A stretch of DNA of 64,000 bases from Pleomorphomonas sp. NRK KF1 (lineage in GTDB: Bacteria > Pseudomonadota > Alphaproteobacteria > Rhizobiales > Pleomorphomonadaceae). The stretch lies in contig NZ_JAMDLH010000002.1 in the NCBI RefSeq assembly GCF_023721755.1, forward strand, positions 310,001 to 374,000, given 5' to 3'. The first letter of the stretch is position 1. Each line of letters opens with the position of its first letter. This document shows positions 32,197 to 39,644 of the stretch, piece by piece. The translations under genes were made by a program, and so were the position numbers. Below the pieces are notes generated by a model. The model ran no database searches and had not been told where the DNA came from. It worked only from the letters and a program-made list of their open reading frames with translations.

Positions 32197-34374
32197 ATGG
32201 CGATCCGCAAATACCTGCACTCCATCATGTTCGGGCTGATCGCCGGCATAGACAGCCTTGGCACGAGCGTCGCCTTCGCGGCGCTTATCTTTTCCGGCAC
32301 GCTCGTCATCGGTTTCGGAAAAGGCGTCAGCGTCATCCTCCTGAGCTGCGTTCTCCTTGCCGTATATGTTGCCTGGCGCAGCGGCTACCGCTCCAGCCTG
32401 GCTCAGGTGCAGGAGACGAACATCGGCATTCTCGCCGCCGCGGTCTCTGCCGCCACCGCATCCATGGGCGGAGCGACGGACGCTGAAAAGGTATCGACCG
32501 TCTTCGCCATTCTGGCCGTCAGCACCATCGGAACCGGGGCGCTTTGCTATCTCTCGGGGCGCTTCCGTTTCGGCGTTCTGATCCGCTTCCTTCCTCATTC
32601 GGTCATCGCGGGCTTTCTGGCGGGCTCCGGCTGGCTGCTGATCGACGGGGCGTTGATGATGATCAGCAACGAAGCGAGCGTGGCGGGCATCGCCCGTTCG
32701 GCGCTCGAACCAGCGGTCCTCGCCGTTCTCATTCCGGCCATCGTCTTCGCGACGATCATGAGCGTTGGCTTGCGGCTAACCGTGAGCCCGGCCGTCGCCC
32801 CCGCGATCACTCTCCTGGCGATTGGATTGTTCTACGGGCTCCTGCTCTCGGGGGGGCTGTCTGCCGAGAGTGCCCGCCATCTGCACTGGTTGCCCGACGT
32901 CCCTCCCGACCAGGCCGGACTGACCCTGCCCTCCCCGCTCTCCATCGCCCTGCAGGCCGACTGGCAGGCCGTTGTCGGCATCCTGCCGATCATTGCCGCC
33001 ATACCGCTGATCACGATTGCCGGCCTGTTGCTGAACACCAGCGGGCTGGAAGCCGCCAGCGGACGGGACATCAACGCCAACGCGGAGCTGAAGGTCGCCG
33101 GGCAAGCCAACCTCGCGGTGGGCATTCTTGGTGGAGCCCCGGGCTTCACGGGGCTCGGAATGACGCTTCTCGCAGGCCGGCTCGGCGTCAAGGACAGATC
33201 GGCGGGACTGGCGACGGCTCTTGCTCTTGCTCTCGCCCTGCCGTTCGCCACCGAACTCGCATCGGCGATTCCCCTGTTCGTTGCCGCCGGGCTGATGCTC
33301 ATGCTTGGGGGAGAGCTGTTCTACGACTGGGCCATTGCCTCACGCCGGACCCTGCCCGCCCTGGAATGGGCTGTGGCACTGGCGATCGTCGTCTCCATGA
33401 TGATCTTCGGGTTCGTCACCGGCATCGCGCTCGGGCTGATCTTCGCGGTCGTCACGTTCGTCTACAACTATGCTCGTTTGCCTGTGGTGCGCCTGGAAGC
33501 GAGCAGTCGCGAGCGGCGCAGCCGAACGGACCGCTCGTCCACCGCCAACCATATCCTCGATGAGAACGGTCACCTCATCCAGATCATCGAGCTGCAGGGC
33601 TATCTGTTCTTCGGCACCGTCGAGCAGATCGTCAGGGCCGTTCGGCGACGGATCGGAAAAGATGCTCCTCCGCGCTGCCTGATCCTGGACTTTCGAGGCG
33701 TCAGCGGCATGGACTCCGCGGCCATGGCCGGGTTCTCCAAGATCTTCAACATGCTGGCGTCGGAGCGAGTGAGCGTGGTCCTGTCGCCCGCGACCCACGA
33801 CGTCCGACAGATTGCCGAGCGCGCCGAGGGAGCCCGAGGCAGGCCCTTGCCGGTGAGTGTGGAAATGGATCTCGACCATGCGCTGGAAGCGGCCGAGAAC
33901 GAACTGCTGGCCGCCCACGGCGACACGGGGCAAAGCCGCAGCATAGCCGCGCATCTGGTGCGTGAACTCGGCCCGCATCCGCGCCTTCCCGCACTGATCT
34001 CCGCCATGCGGCGCATCGAGATGAAGGCCGATGAGACCTTGATCTCGGCTGGGGACGAAGCGAGCGATGTGTTCGTGCTGGCATCAGGGCGAGTGAAAGT
34101 GCAGGTCACGCTCGAAAGCGGCCGCAAGCTTCGCCTTCGCAGCATGACTGCCGGCGCGGTGCTCGGCGAGGTGGCTTTCTATCTCGGTGGCAAGCGGACC
34201 GCCGATGTCATCGTGGAAGAGGATGCCGTTCTTTTCTGCCTGACCGGAGAGATGCTGAGACGGCTCGAGGCGGACGACGCGGAGCTGGCGGTGCTTGCCC
34301 ATCGCCTGTTTGCGGCCACCCTTGCCGAACGTCTGGCACTCGCCAATCGCTTGGTGCAGCTCGCCTATGCATGA
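32197..34374 (+). CDS. SulP-family anion transporter with STAS and cyclic-nucleotide-binding domains
   Basis: The 725-residue protein has ten or more hydrophobic segments (about 1-430) with SulP features (FRFGVLIRFLPHSVIAGFLAG; GGAPGFTGLGMT). A STAS domain (about 450-560; LILDFRGVSGMDSAAM) and a C-terminal cyclic-nucleotide-binding domain (about 605-710) follow. Its cassette GEVAFYLGGKRTADVIVEE keeps both the Glu and the Arg that contact cAMP, unlike the soluble protein at 15025-15570. The family moves sulfate, bicarbonate or dicarboxylates; this BicA/YbaR-like branch is poorly defined. A membrane cyclase in the same locus suggests transport gated by cyclic nucleotide (inference). The GNAT gene downstream overlaps its end by eight bases. 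Confidence 0.88.
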   Translation: MAIRKYLHSIMFGLIAGIDSLGTSVAFAALIFSGTLVIGFGKGVSVILLSCVLLAVYVAWRSGYRSSLAQVQETNIGILAAAVSAATASMGGATDAEKVSTVFAILAVSTIGTGALCYLSGRFRFGVLIRFLPHSVIAGFLAGSGWLLIDGALMMISNEASVAGIARSALEPAVLAVLIPAIVFATIMSVGLRLTVSPAVAPAITLLAIGLFYGLLLSGGLSAESARHLHWLPDVPPDQAGLTLPSPLSIALQADWQAVVGILPIIAAIPLITIAGLLLNTSGLEAASGRDINANAELKVAGQANLAVGILGGAPGFTGLGMTLLAGRLGVKDRSAGLATALALALALPFATELASAIPLFVAAGLMLMLGGELFYDWAIASRRTLPALEWAVALAIVVSMMIFGFVTGIALGLIFAVVTFVYNYARLPVVRLEASSRERRSRTDRSSTANHILDENGHLIQIIELQGYLFFGTVEQIVRAVRRRIGKDAPPRCLILDFRGVSGMDSAAMAGFSKIFNMLASERVSVVLSPATHDVRQIAERAEGARGRPLPVSVEMDLDHALEAAENELLAAHGDTGQSRSIAAHLVRELGPHPRLPALISAMRRIEMKADETLISAGDEASDVFVLASGRVKVQVTLESGRKLRLRSMTAGAVLGEVAFYLGGKRTADVIVEEDAVLFCLTGEMLRRLEADDAELAVLAHRLFAATLAERLALANRLVQLAYA

Positions 34375-35320
34375 TCACGGCGTAACGAGTGCCCCGACAC
34401 GTTCGGAAGCAGACATCGAAATCCGACTTGTCGACAGTCACGAGATGGCACAGTTCGGACATCTGACGTTTCCTGCCTTTGCACGCGCATTCTCGGAAGC
34501 GATGCCCAACGGGGCGCGCCTGCAGCCTTATCGATTGGCGGCCGTCAAGCATGACATTCCGGTCGGATTGGCGCTCGCGACGATGGATGCGAAATCCGGG
34601 CAGGCAGAGCTCAGGTCGTTAATGGTCGCCAAGAGCCACCGGCGTGAAGGGATGGGCCGTGCGCTGCTTCATGAGATCGAGACACGGCTGAAAGATGCCG
34701 GCGCCAGAGCCGTCTCCGTGCAGTTTTCCGACCGACTTCCTGGCGGAAGCGCCTTCGCCGCTTTGCTCGTCAGTGCCGGGTGGACCGCTCCCGAGCCTGA
34801 ACGAATTCGGATTCTCGGCCGCGTGGGCAGGACGGGCGACGTGTTTCGCGATCGTGAGGGCCTCGTGCAGCGGGCGCTCCGAGACGGCCTTTCGATCACG
34901 TCATGGCGCGACCATGGCGGCGACCCCAGATCTCTGATCTTGCGGGAAATTGAAGCCAGGAAAGCCCCCGACTGGACGCAAATCGGCCTTCTTGACGACA
35001 CCGTCGATCCAGACTTCTCGATGGTTCTGACCGACAGGGCCGGCAAGGTGGTGGGATGGGTCATCTGCCAATTCCACGCGGGTGTCCGTCGCTGGGGCTT
35101 TCCGGTGGGCTGGATCCACGAAGAGCATCAAAAGCGCGGCTGGTTGCTCGTCGCCTATGCTCTGGGCGCACATCGCATCGAGCAGTTCCAGGGACCCGAC
35201 GCGATCGCCGTATTTGAGAGCTCCTCCGGTCTTCCCATGATGTGGCGTGTTTTGGAGCATAGATTTGCGCCTTATGCGGATCATGTCGACCGCCTGCTCG
35301 CTTCCGAAAAGCATCTTTGA
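34367..35320 (+). CDS. Tandem-GNAT acyltransferase next to NHLP precursor (RiPP maturase candidate)
   Basis: The 317-residue paralogue of the GNAT at 12417-13412 has an acyl-CoA loop SHRREGMGRALLHEI in its first GNAT half and a second GNAT-like half ending LEHRFAPYADHVDRLLAS. The ATG at 34367 lies inside the end of the SulP gene, so translation is probably coupled. It is followed at 221 bases by an NHLP-leader precursor whose core carries four lysines/arginines near its end. Two divergent maturases, each beside a different precursor class, suggest two separately modified peptides; N-acylation of a lysine side chain is inferred, not shown. Confidence 0.7.
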   Translation: MHDHGVTSAPTRSEADIEIRLVDSHEMAQFGHLTFPAFARAFSEAMPNGARLQPYRLAAVKHDIPVGLALATMDAKSGQAELRSLMVAKSHRREGMGRALLHEIETRLKDAGARAVSVQFSDRLPGGSAFAALLVSAGWTAPEPERIRILGRVGRTGDVFRDREGLVQRALRDGLSITSWRDHGGDPRSLILREIEARKAPDWTQIGLLDDTVDPDFSMVLTDRAGKVVGWVICQFHAGVRRWGFPVGWIHEEHQKRGWLLVAYALGAHRIEQFQGPDAIAVFESSSGLPMMWRVLEHRFAPYADHVDRLLASEKHL

Positions 35321-35342
35321 AGTTGCCGGACACCATTACTTT

Positions 35343-35354
35343 GCCAATCGGGAC
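35343..35354. promoter_or_regulatory. Shared 12-mer GCCAWTSGGRAC (copy 3, NHLP precursor upstream region)
   Basis: GCCAATCGGGAC lies 23 bases after the GNAT stop codon and about 190 bases before the NHLP precursor. It differs by one base from the copy at the AraC promoter. It is in the right place for a promoter upstream of the precursor transcript, but the distance to the start codon is long. Confidence 0.3.
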
Positions 35355-35541
35355 GAAAGTCCACCAATAAGAGACGATTTGCCTCGTCACCAAGCTGGCA
35401 TCTGCCCCCTGGAAATCATAGGAATTCCGGGACTTCGGTGGCGTGATGCGTCGCACAACCAGCTTTCGGGACGCGTTTCTACTTTCGCGAGCCCACCAAG
35501 TCAGCGAACCTTCTTTCAAGCAAATGAACATTGAGGAAAAC

Positions 35542-35862
35542 ATGTCCGATACGATGACAGCCGTACGAAACCAGGTTTCCGAAAAGCTGATTGAGCGCGC
35601 CCATACGGACGGCGAGTTTCGCGCCCTTCTGAAGTCCGAGCCGCACAAGGCCCTGCAACAGTTGCTCGGCGTCGACCCTGTTCCCGGCTTCAAGATCAAC
35701 GTGATCGATGAAAAGCCCGGTGAGATCAACATCGTTTTGCCGGCTGAAATCGCTCAGGACGAACTCCCCGACGAGTTGCTCGAACTTGCTTCCGGCGGCG
35801 TAAGCTTCTCCTCGTTCGTCATGTTCGGCCCCCAGCCTACCAGGAAGAAGCCGGCCAAGTAA
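35542..35862 (+). CDS. NHLP (nitrile-hydratase-like leader) RiPP precursor
   Basis: The 106-residue precursor has a leader of the nitrile-hydratase-alpha-like class: DGEFRALLKSEPHKALQQLL, then INVIDEKPGEINIVLPAE, then LPDELLELASGG. The predicted core after the double glycine is VSFSSFVMFGPQPTRKKPAK, 20 residues, aromatic at the front and basic at the end, without cysteine. The ATG at 35542 has GAGG seven bases upstream; an in-frame ATG at 35524 lacks this. Two GG-cleaving C39 exporters and a GNAT gene lie directly upstream. The leader resembles those used with selidamide-type lipidated peptides. Confidence 0.85.
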   Translation: MSDTMTAVRNQVSEKLIERAHTDGEFRALLKSEPHKALQQLLGVDPVPGFKINVIDEKPGEINIVLPAEIAQDELPDELLELASGGVSFSSFVMFGPQPTRKKPAK

Positions 35863-35893
35863 GAGCGGCAGGGTTCGCCCCAAGCCGAGGCGC

Positions 35894-35914
35894 GCCGCTT
35901 CCACTTCAAGCGGC
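35894..35914 (+). terminator. Hairpin downstream of the NHLP precursor
   Basis: GCCGCTT-CCACTTC-AAGCGGC is a perfect 7-bp stem 31 bases after the precursor stop. It has no T-run, so it may protect the transcript end or terminate with help. Confidence 0.4.
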
Positions 35915-36223
35915 ACGCTTCATCCTCCAAAAACTCGAACCAAGCATATGAGCTCCGCCGGCCTGAAAGGCCTATCCGAGACGAGGCGAAGCCTCGGCAG
36001 GTTGTCGAACACTATGCGTACCGATCAAGGTACAGCGACCGGCACACCGCTCAGACAAGGCACGCCATGTGCTCGAAGTCGCCGAACGCAACGCGGCTCT
36101 CGCTCACTTCTTCCTTATCGGCTGCAGACGCGTTTCTTCACAACCCGATTGACGCCCAGGCTCATAGCGCCTTACACTTTCGCATGCCGAATACACTCGA
36201 TTGAACACTTCAGGAATCCAGAA
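35915..36223. other. Non-coding stretch between precursor and LysR gene
   Basis: About 310 bases with no supported gene. Short reading frames exist but none has a recognisable family pattern. This stretch should carry the promoter of the LysR gene; no clear -35/-10 pair is visible. Confidence 0.3.
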
Positions 36224-37096
36224 GTGAATCCAGCCTTTGATATCGACGCTCTGCGCGCTGTGGTGGTCGGCATCGATCTGCGCAGCTTCGCGCGGGCAGC
36301 AGTGGAGCTCGGACGGTCTCAGTCGGCCATCAGCATGCAGCTCAAGAAGCTCGAACAGCAGGCCGGCACCCAACTTTTTGTCCGCAAGGGGAGAGGTTTG
36401 GTTGCGACGGAAGCCGGCGAGGCCCTGGCCGCCTATGCCCGCCAGATCATCGCACTCAATGACGAAGCGGCGCGCGTATTGGGAGCCGCGGTGACGTCGG
36501 AGACCGTACGCCTTGGTCTGCCGCAGGACTTCTTCGACGACGTGATGCCGGCGACGCTTTCATCGTTCGCGGCCGATCATCCCGGGGTCCACGTGGAAGT
36601 CCGCGCCGGACCGAACCACACACTGGGAGAGGAAGTTCAGGCCGGACGCCTTGATGGCGCGATTGTCTTCTTCCCCGAAGGCGCTGGCGGAGAAGGGGAG
36701 CATCTCTGCAGACTACCGATGCGATGGCTCATGCACAAAACCCTTGCCGACCAGACAGTGCATGACAGGGTTCCGCTGGTGATGTTCGACCATCCCTGTC
36801 TGTTTCGGCAGGCGACGCTTGCAGCGCTCGATCAGGCGGACAAACGCTGGCGCGTGTCGGTGACGACACCAAGCCTGCCCGGTATTTGGGGGGCGTTGCG
36901 GTCGAAGCTCGGGATCGCGGTGCGAACCGGGCATGGCGTGCCCGAAGACATCGCTTGCGTCGACGGTGGCCTGGGGCTGCCGAGCCTTCCGGCAATCGAA
37001 CTGAGACTGCTCAGATCGCAAAATGCGACGCCTGCCGCCCGTGATCTGTGCGAGGCGCTCCGCCGCGAAACGATCGATCGAGTAGCTCCACACTGA
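36224..37096 (+). CDS. LysR-family transcription regulator
   Basis: The 290-residue LysR protein has an N-terminal winged HTH (FDIDALRAVVVGIDLRSFARAAVELGRSQSAISMQLKKLE, given in part: residues 4-42) and a periplasmic-binding-like effector domain. I chose the GTG at 36224, with AGGA 9-12 bases upstream, because residues before it have no LysR character. It lies just upstream of the TPP-riboswitch operon on the same strand, with 58 bases to the riboswitch. No effector or target can be named. Confidence 0.87.
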   Translation: MNPAFDIDALRAVVVGIDLRSFARAAVELGRSQSAISMQLKKLEQQAGTQLFVRKGRGLVATEAGEALAAYARQIIALNDEAARVLGAAVTSETVRLGLPQDFFDDVMPATLSSFAADHPGVHVEVRAGPNHTLGEEVQAGRLDGAIVFFPEGAGGEGEHLCRLPMRWLMHKTLADQTVHDRVPLVMFDHPCLFRQATLAALDQADKRWRVSVTTPSLPGIWGALRSKLGIAVRTGHGVPEDIACVDGGLGLPSLPAIELRLLRSQNATPAARDLCEALRRETIDRVAPH

Positions 37097-37154
37097 AACT
37101 CACGACTCCATGACGCTTGGTGCTGCATCATGGGATCGTATTTGCTACGGTTCG

Positions 37155-37256
37155 CACCACCGAGGGGTGCCCCGCCAAGGGGCTGAGATACTGTTGGCCG
37201 AACGGCAGCACAGTGACCCTTTGAACCTGATCCGGATCATGCCGGCGAAGGGACAG
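37155..37256 (+). ncRNA. TPP riboswitch (THI box)
   Basis: The region has the conserved THI-box pieces in order: GGGGTGCCCC, GGGGCTGAGA, GACCCTTTGAACCTGATC, and CCGGCGAAGGGA. The spacing fits the two-arm aptamer that binds thiamine pyrophosphate. It lies 46 bases upstream of the Nudix gene and, through the overlap of that gene with thiD, controls both. In Gram-negative bacteria the usual output is blockage of ribosome binding; the hairpin just downstream supports that here. Confidence 0.93.
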
Positions 37257-37280
37257 GTCTAGCCGCCTACCGCCTTTGCC

Positions 37281-37298
37281 GGCCTCGCCAAAGAGGCC
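37281..37298 (+). promoter_or_regulatory. Shine-Dalgarno-sequestering hairpin of the TPP riboswitch
   Basis: GGCCTC-GCCAAA-GAGGCC is a perfect 6-bp stem whose 3' arm contains the GAGG ribosome site of the Nudix gene (ATG at 37302). Folding would hide it, giving translational control by thiamine pyrophosphate. No T-run follows, so transcription termination is not expected. Confidence 0.6.
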
Positions 37299-37301
37299 AA
37301 C

Positions 37302-37757
37302 ATGCCTGCAACAAGTTCCATAGCCCCTCCAATTGCCGCCACGATCGCCGCTGTCTTCCATGAAGGCAGGATTCTTCTGGTACGTCGGGCCAATCCGCCG
37401 GATGCCGGCCGTTGGGGCTTTCCCGGCGGCAAGATCGAGGCGGGCGAGCCGATAGAAGCGGCCGCCGTAAGGGAACTCCTCGAGGAGACCGGGGTCCGTG
37501 GACAGGCGCGCCGGGTCTTTACGGCGGTGGATGCCCTCGATTTCGACGAAAGCGGCGAGCTTCGCCGACATTTCGTGCTGATTGCCGTTCTCTGCGACTG
37601 GATTGCCGGAGAGCCTGTTGCCGGTGATGACGCCCTTGAAGCGCGATGGTTTCGTCTTGATGAGCTGGAGTATGCCGGACTCGCCCTCAGTCTCGACGTC
37701 GCCAAGGTTGCCCATCTGGCGGCCGACATCGCCATGAAGGAGGACGACCGGTCATGA
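37302..37757 (+). CDS. Nudix hydrolase in thiamine-regulated operon
   Basis: The 151-residue Nudix domain has a complete Nudix box, GKIEAGEPIEAAAVRELLEETGV in outline (G-x5-E-x7-REUxEExGU), near residues 45-67, plus WGFPGG just before it. MutT-like members clean nucleoside triphosphates, but the gene is the first cistron under a TPP riboswitch and overlaps thiD by four bases. A role in hydrolysing damaged thiamine phosphates or toxic pyrimidine intermediates is therefore plausible (inference). Confidence 0.88.
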   Translation: MPATSSIAPPIAATIAAVFHEGRILLVRRANPPDAGRWGFPGGKIEAGEPIEAAAVRELLEETGVRGQARRVFTAVDALDFDESGELRRHFVLIAVLCDWIAGEPVAGDDALEARWFRLDELEYAGLALSLDVAKVAHLAADIAMKEDDRS

Positions 37758-38569
37758 TCGCCAACATTCTGACGATTGCCGGCACCGACCCATCCGGCGG
37801 GGCCGGCGTACAGGCCGACATCAAGACGTTCTCGGCGCTTGGGGCCTATGCGACATCCGCGATCACCGCCGTGGTTGCGCAGAACACCCAGGGTGTTCGC
37901 GACTATGTCGCGCTGGAACCGGCTTTCGTGGCCGAACAGATCGATGCCGTCCTTGATGACGTGCGGATAGACGCGGTCAAGATCGGCATGATAGCCAACG
38001 CCCGGATTGTCGAAGCGATCGCGGAGCGCTTGCGCCACCATGCGGCGCGCAACATCGTGCTCGACCCGGTCATGGTCGCCAAGAGCGGGCATGGGCTGCT
38101 CGATGCGGACGCGGTTGTCGCGGTGCGCGACCTTCTTGTCCCGCTTGCGACGGTGATTACCCCGAACCTGCCGGAAGCTGCCGTTCTGCTGGACAGGAAG
38201 ATTGACTGGACCTCAGCCGAAATGCACTCGGTCCTACCTGATCTCTACGCACTGGGGGCCGATTGGGTCCTTCTGAAAGGCGGACATTTGAAGGACAGCG
38301 CGGAGAGCACCGATCTGCTGTTCGGACCGAGCGGAATGACGGCCTTTCCGGCCCCGCGCATCGCAACCCGCAACGATCACGGAACGGGATGCACACTGTC
38401 AGCCGCTATCGCCGCACTTCTGCCGTCCCATGGCGTGGTGGAGAGTGTACGGCAAGCCAAGGCGTACCTGCATGGCGCGTTGGCGGCAAGCGACGCGCTC
38501 GATGTAGGGCACGGTCACGGTCCGCTTCACCATTTCCATCGCCTGTGGCCCGCATCTGAACCGAGTTGA
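37754..38569 (+). CDS. thiD: Hydroxymethylpyrimidine/phosphomethylpyrimidine kinase
   Basis: The 271-residue ribokinase-fold enzyme has the ThiD start ILTIAGTDPSGGAGVQADIKT, PVMVAKSGHGLLD, and the C-terminal anion hole NDHGTGCTLSAAIAA. It phosphorylates HMP to HMP-P and HMP-PP for thiamine synthesis or salvage. It overlaps the Nudix gene and is under the TPP riboswitch. No thiE or thiM is in the window. Confidence 0.95.
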   Translation: MIANILTIAGTDPSGGAGVQADIKTFSALGAYATSAITAVVAQNTQGVRDYVALEPAFVAEQIDAVLDDVRIDAVKIGMIANARIVEAIAERLRHHAARNIVLDPVMVAKSGHGLLDADAVVAVRDLLVPLATVITPNLPEAAVLLDRKIDWTSAEMHSVLPDLYALGADWVLLKGGHLKDSAESTDLLFGPSGMTAFPAPRIATRNDHGTGCTLSAAIAALLPSHGVVESVRQAKAYLHGALAASDALDVGHGHGPLHHFHRLWPASEPS

Positions 38570-38723
38570 TGAGAGGGGGATCATGCGCGCCCCCGCTCCA
38601 TCAATCGCCAACCAATCGGAAGATGACACATCCGCTTTCTTGAACTCACGATCCATATACATTCGTTATTCAGAACGACCGGCGGCGTGTAGACTTGACC
38701 GAGACGCAATCGGGAGCGTGGAC

Positions 38724-39644
38724 ATGCCGCCGGATTCCTCAATCGGCTTCATCGGCCTGGGTACCATGGGCACGCCCATGGCCCTGAACCTCGTACGAGC
38801 CGGAACGCCGCTCGTCGTCTGGAACCGTACGCAAAGCCGATGCGGACCGCTGGAGCAGGCAGGCGCGACGGTTGCCTCTGACGCGGCTGCGCTGTTCGCG
38901 AGATGCGGAACGGTCATTCTCATGCTTGAGAATGACGCGGCAACCGATGCGGTTCTCTGCCGCCATCATCCCGAGTTCGCAAAGCGCGTTGCTGGTCGAA
39001 CCATCGTCTCCATGGGGACCGTGTCGGCGGACTATTCCAAACACCTCCTCGATGACATCCGCACCGCCGGAGGCCGTTATGTCGAGGCGCCGGTTTCGGG
39101 CTCGCGCAAGCCGGCGGAAGCGGGAGAACTGGTCGGCATGCTCGCCGGCGACCCCGAAGACCTCAAGCGTCTGCGGCCACTCCTTGCAGCAGTTTGCAAG
39201 GAGACTTTCGACTGCGGCGCGGTGCCTGCGGCCCTGCGCATGAAGCTCGCGATCAACACCTTCCTGATCACGATGGTCACCGGCTTGGCCGAGGCGGCCC
39301 ATTTCGCCATGCGGCACGGGCTCGACATGGACCGTTTCGCGGACATTCTGAACGCGGGACCAATGGCGAGCGACGTCTCCCGGGTCAAGATTGGAAAGCT
39401 CGCGCATCACGATTTCTCTCGTCAGGCGGGGATCTCGGACGTCTTGAAGAACAACCGCCTCGTGGTCGAAGCCGCCCGCAATGCCGGAATCGCCTCCCCT
39501 TTGATGGATACCTGCTTGTCTCTTTACAGTGAGACCGAAGGCCTCGGGCTCGCCGAAGACGACATGATATCGGTCATCCATGCCATCGAGGCGCGAACCG
39601 AACACACCTCGGTCAGAAGAGGAGTTCCGCCACATGACGGCTGA
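38724..39644 (+). CDS. NAD(P)-dependent beta-hydroxyacid dehydrogenase (3-hydroxyisobutyrate dehydrogenase-like)
   Basis: The 306-residue protein has an N-terminal Rossmann motif GFIGLGTMGTPMALNL, the substrate-binding segment YVEAPVSGSRKPAEAGEL, and the catalytic-lysine region RMKLAINTF (a Lys followed by N, as in the family). It oxidises a beta-hydroxyacid or reduces a semialdehyde; the exact acid is unclear. The ATG at 38724 follows GGGAG; an ATG at 38583 would add residues without family match. A LysE gene overlaps its end. Confidence 0.88.
   Translation: MPPDSSIGFIGLGTMGTPMALNLVRAGTPLVVWNRTQSRCGPLEQAGATVASDAAALFARCGTVILMLENDAATDAVLCRHHPEFAKRVAGRTIVSMGTVSADYSKHLLDDIRTAGGRYVEAPVSGSRKPAEAGELVGMLAGDPEDLKRLRPLLAAVCKETFDCGAVPAALRMKLAINTFLITMVTGLAEAAHFAMRHGLDMDRFADILNAGPMASDVSRVKIGKLAHHDFSRQAGISDVLKNNRLVVEAARNAGIASPLMDTCLSLYSETEGLGLAEDDMISVIHAIEARTEHTSVRRGVPPHDG

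Noticed and set aside
36000-36220. Fragments upstream of the LysR gene resembling an oxidoreductase tail
   Set aside because: The match is short and appears in only one frame without a consistent family motif; not supportable.
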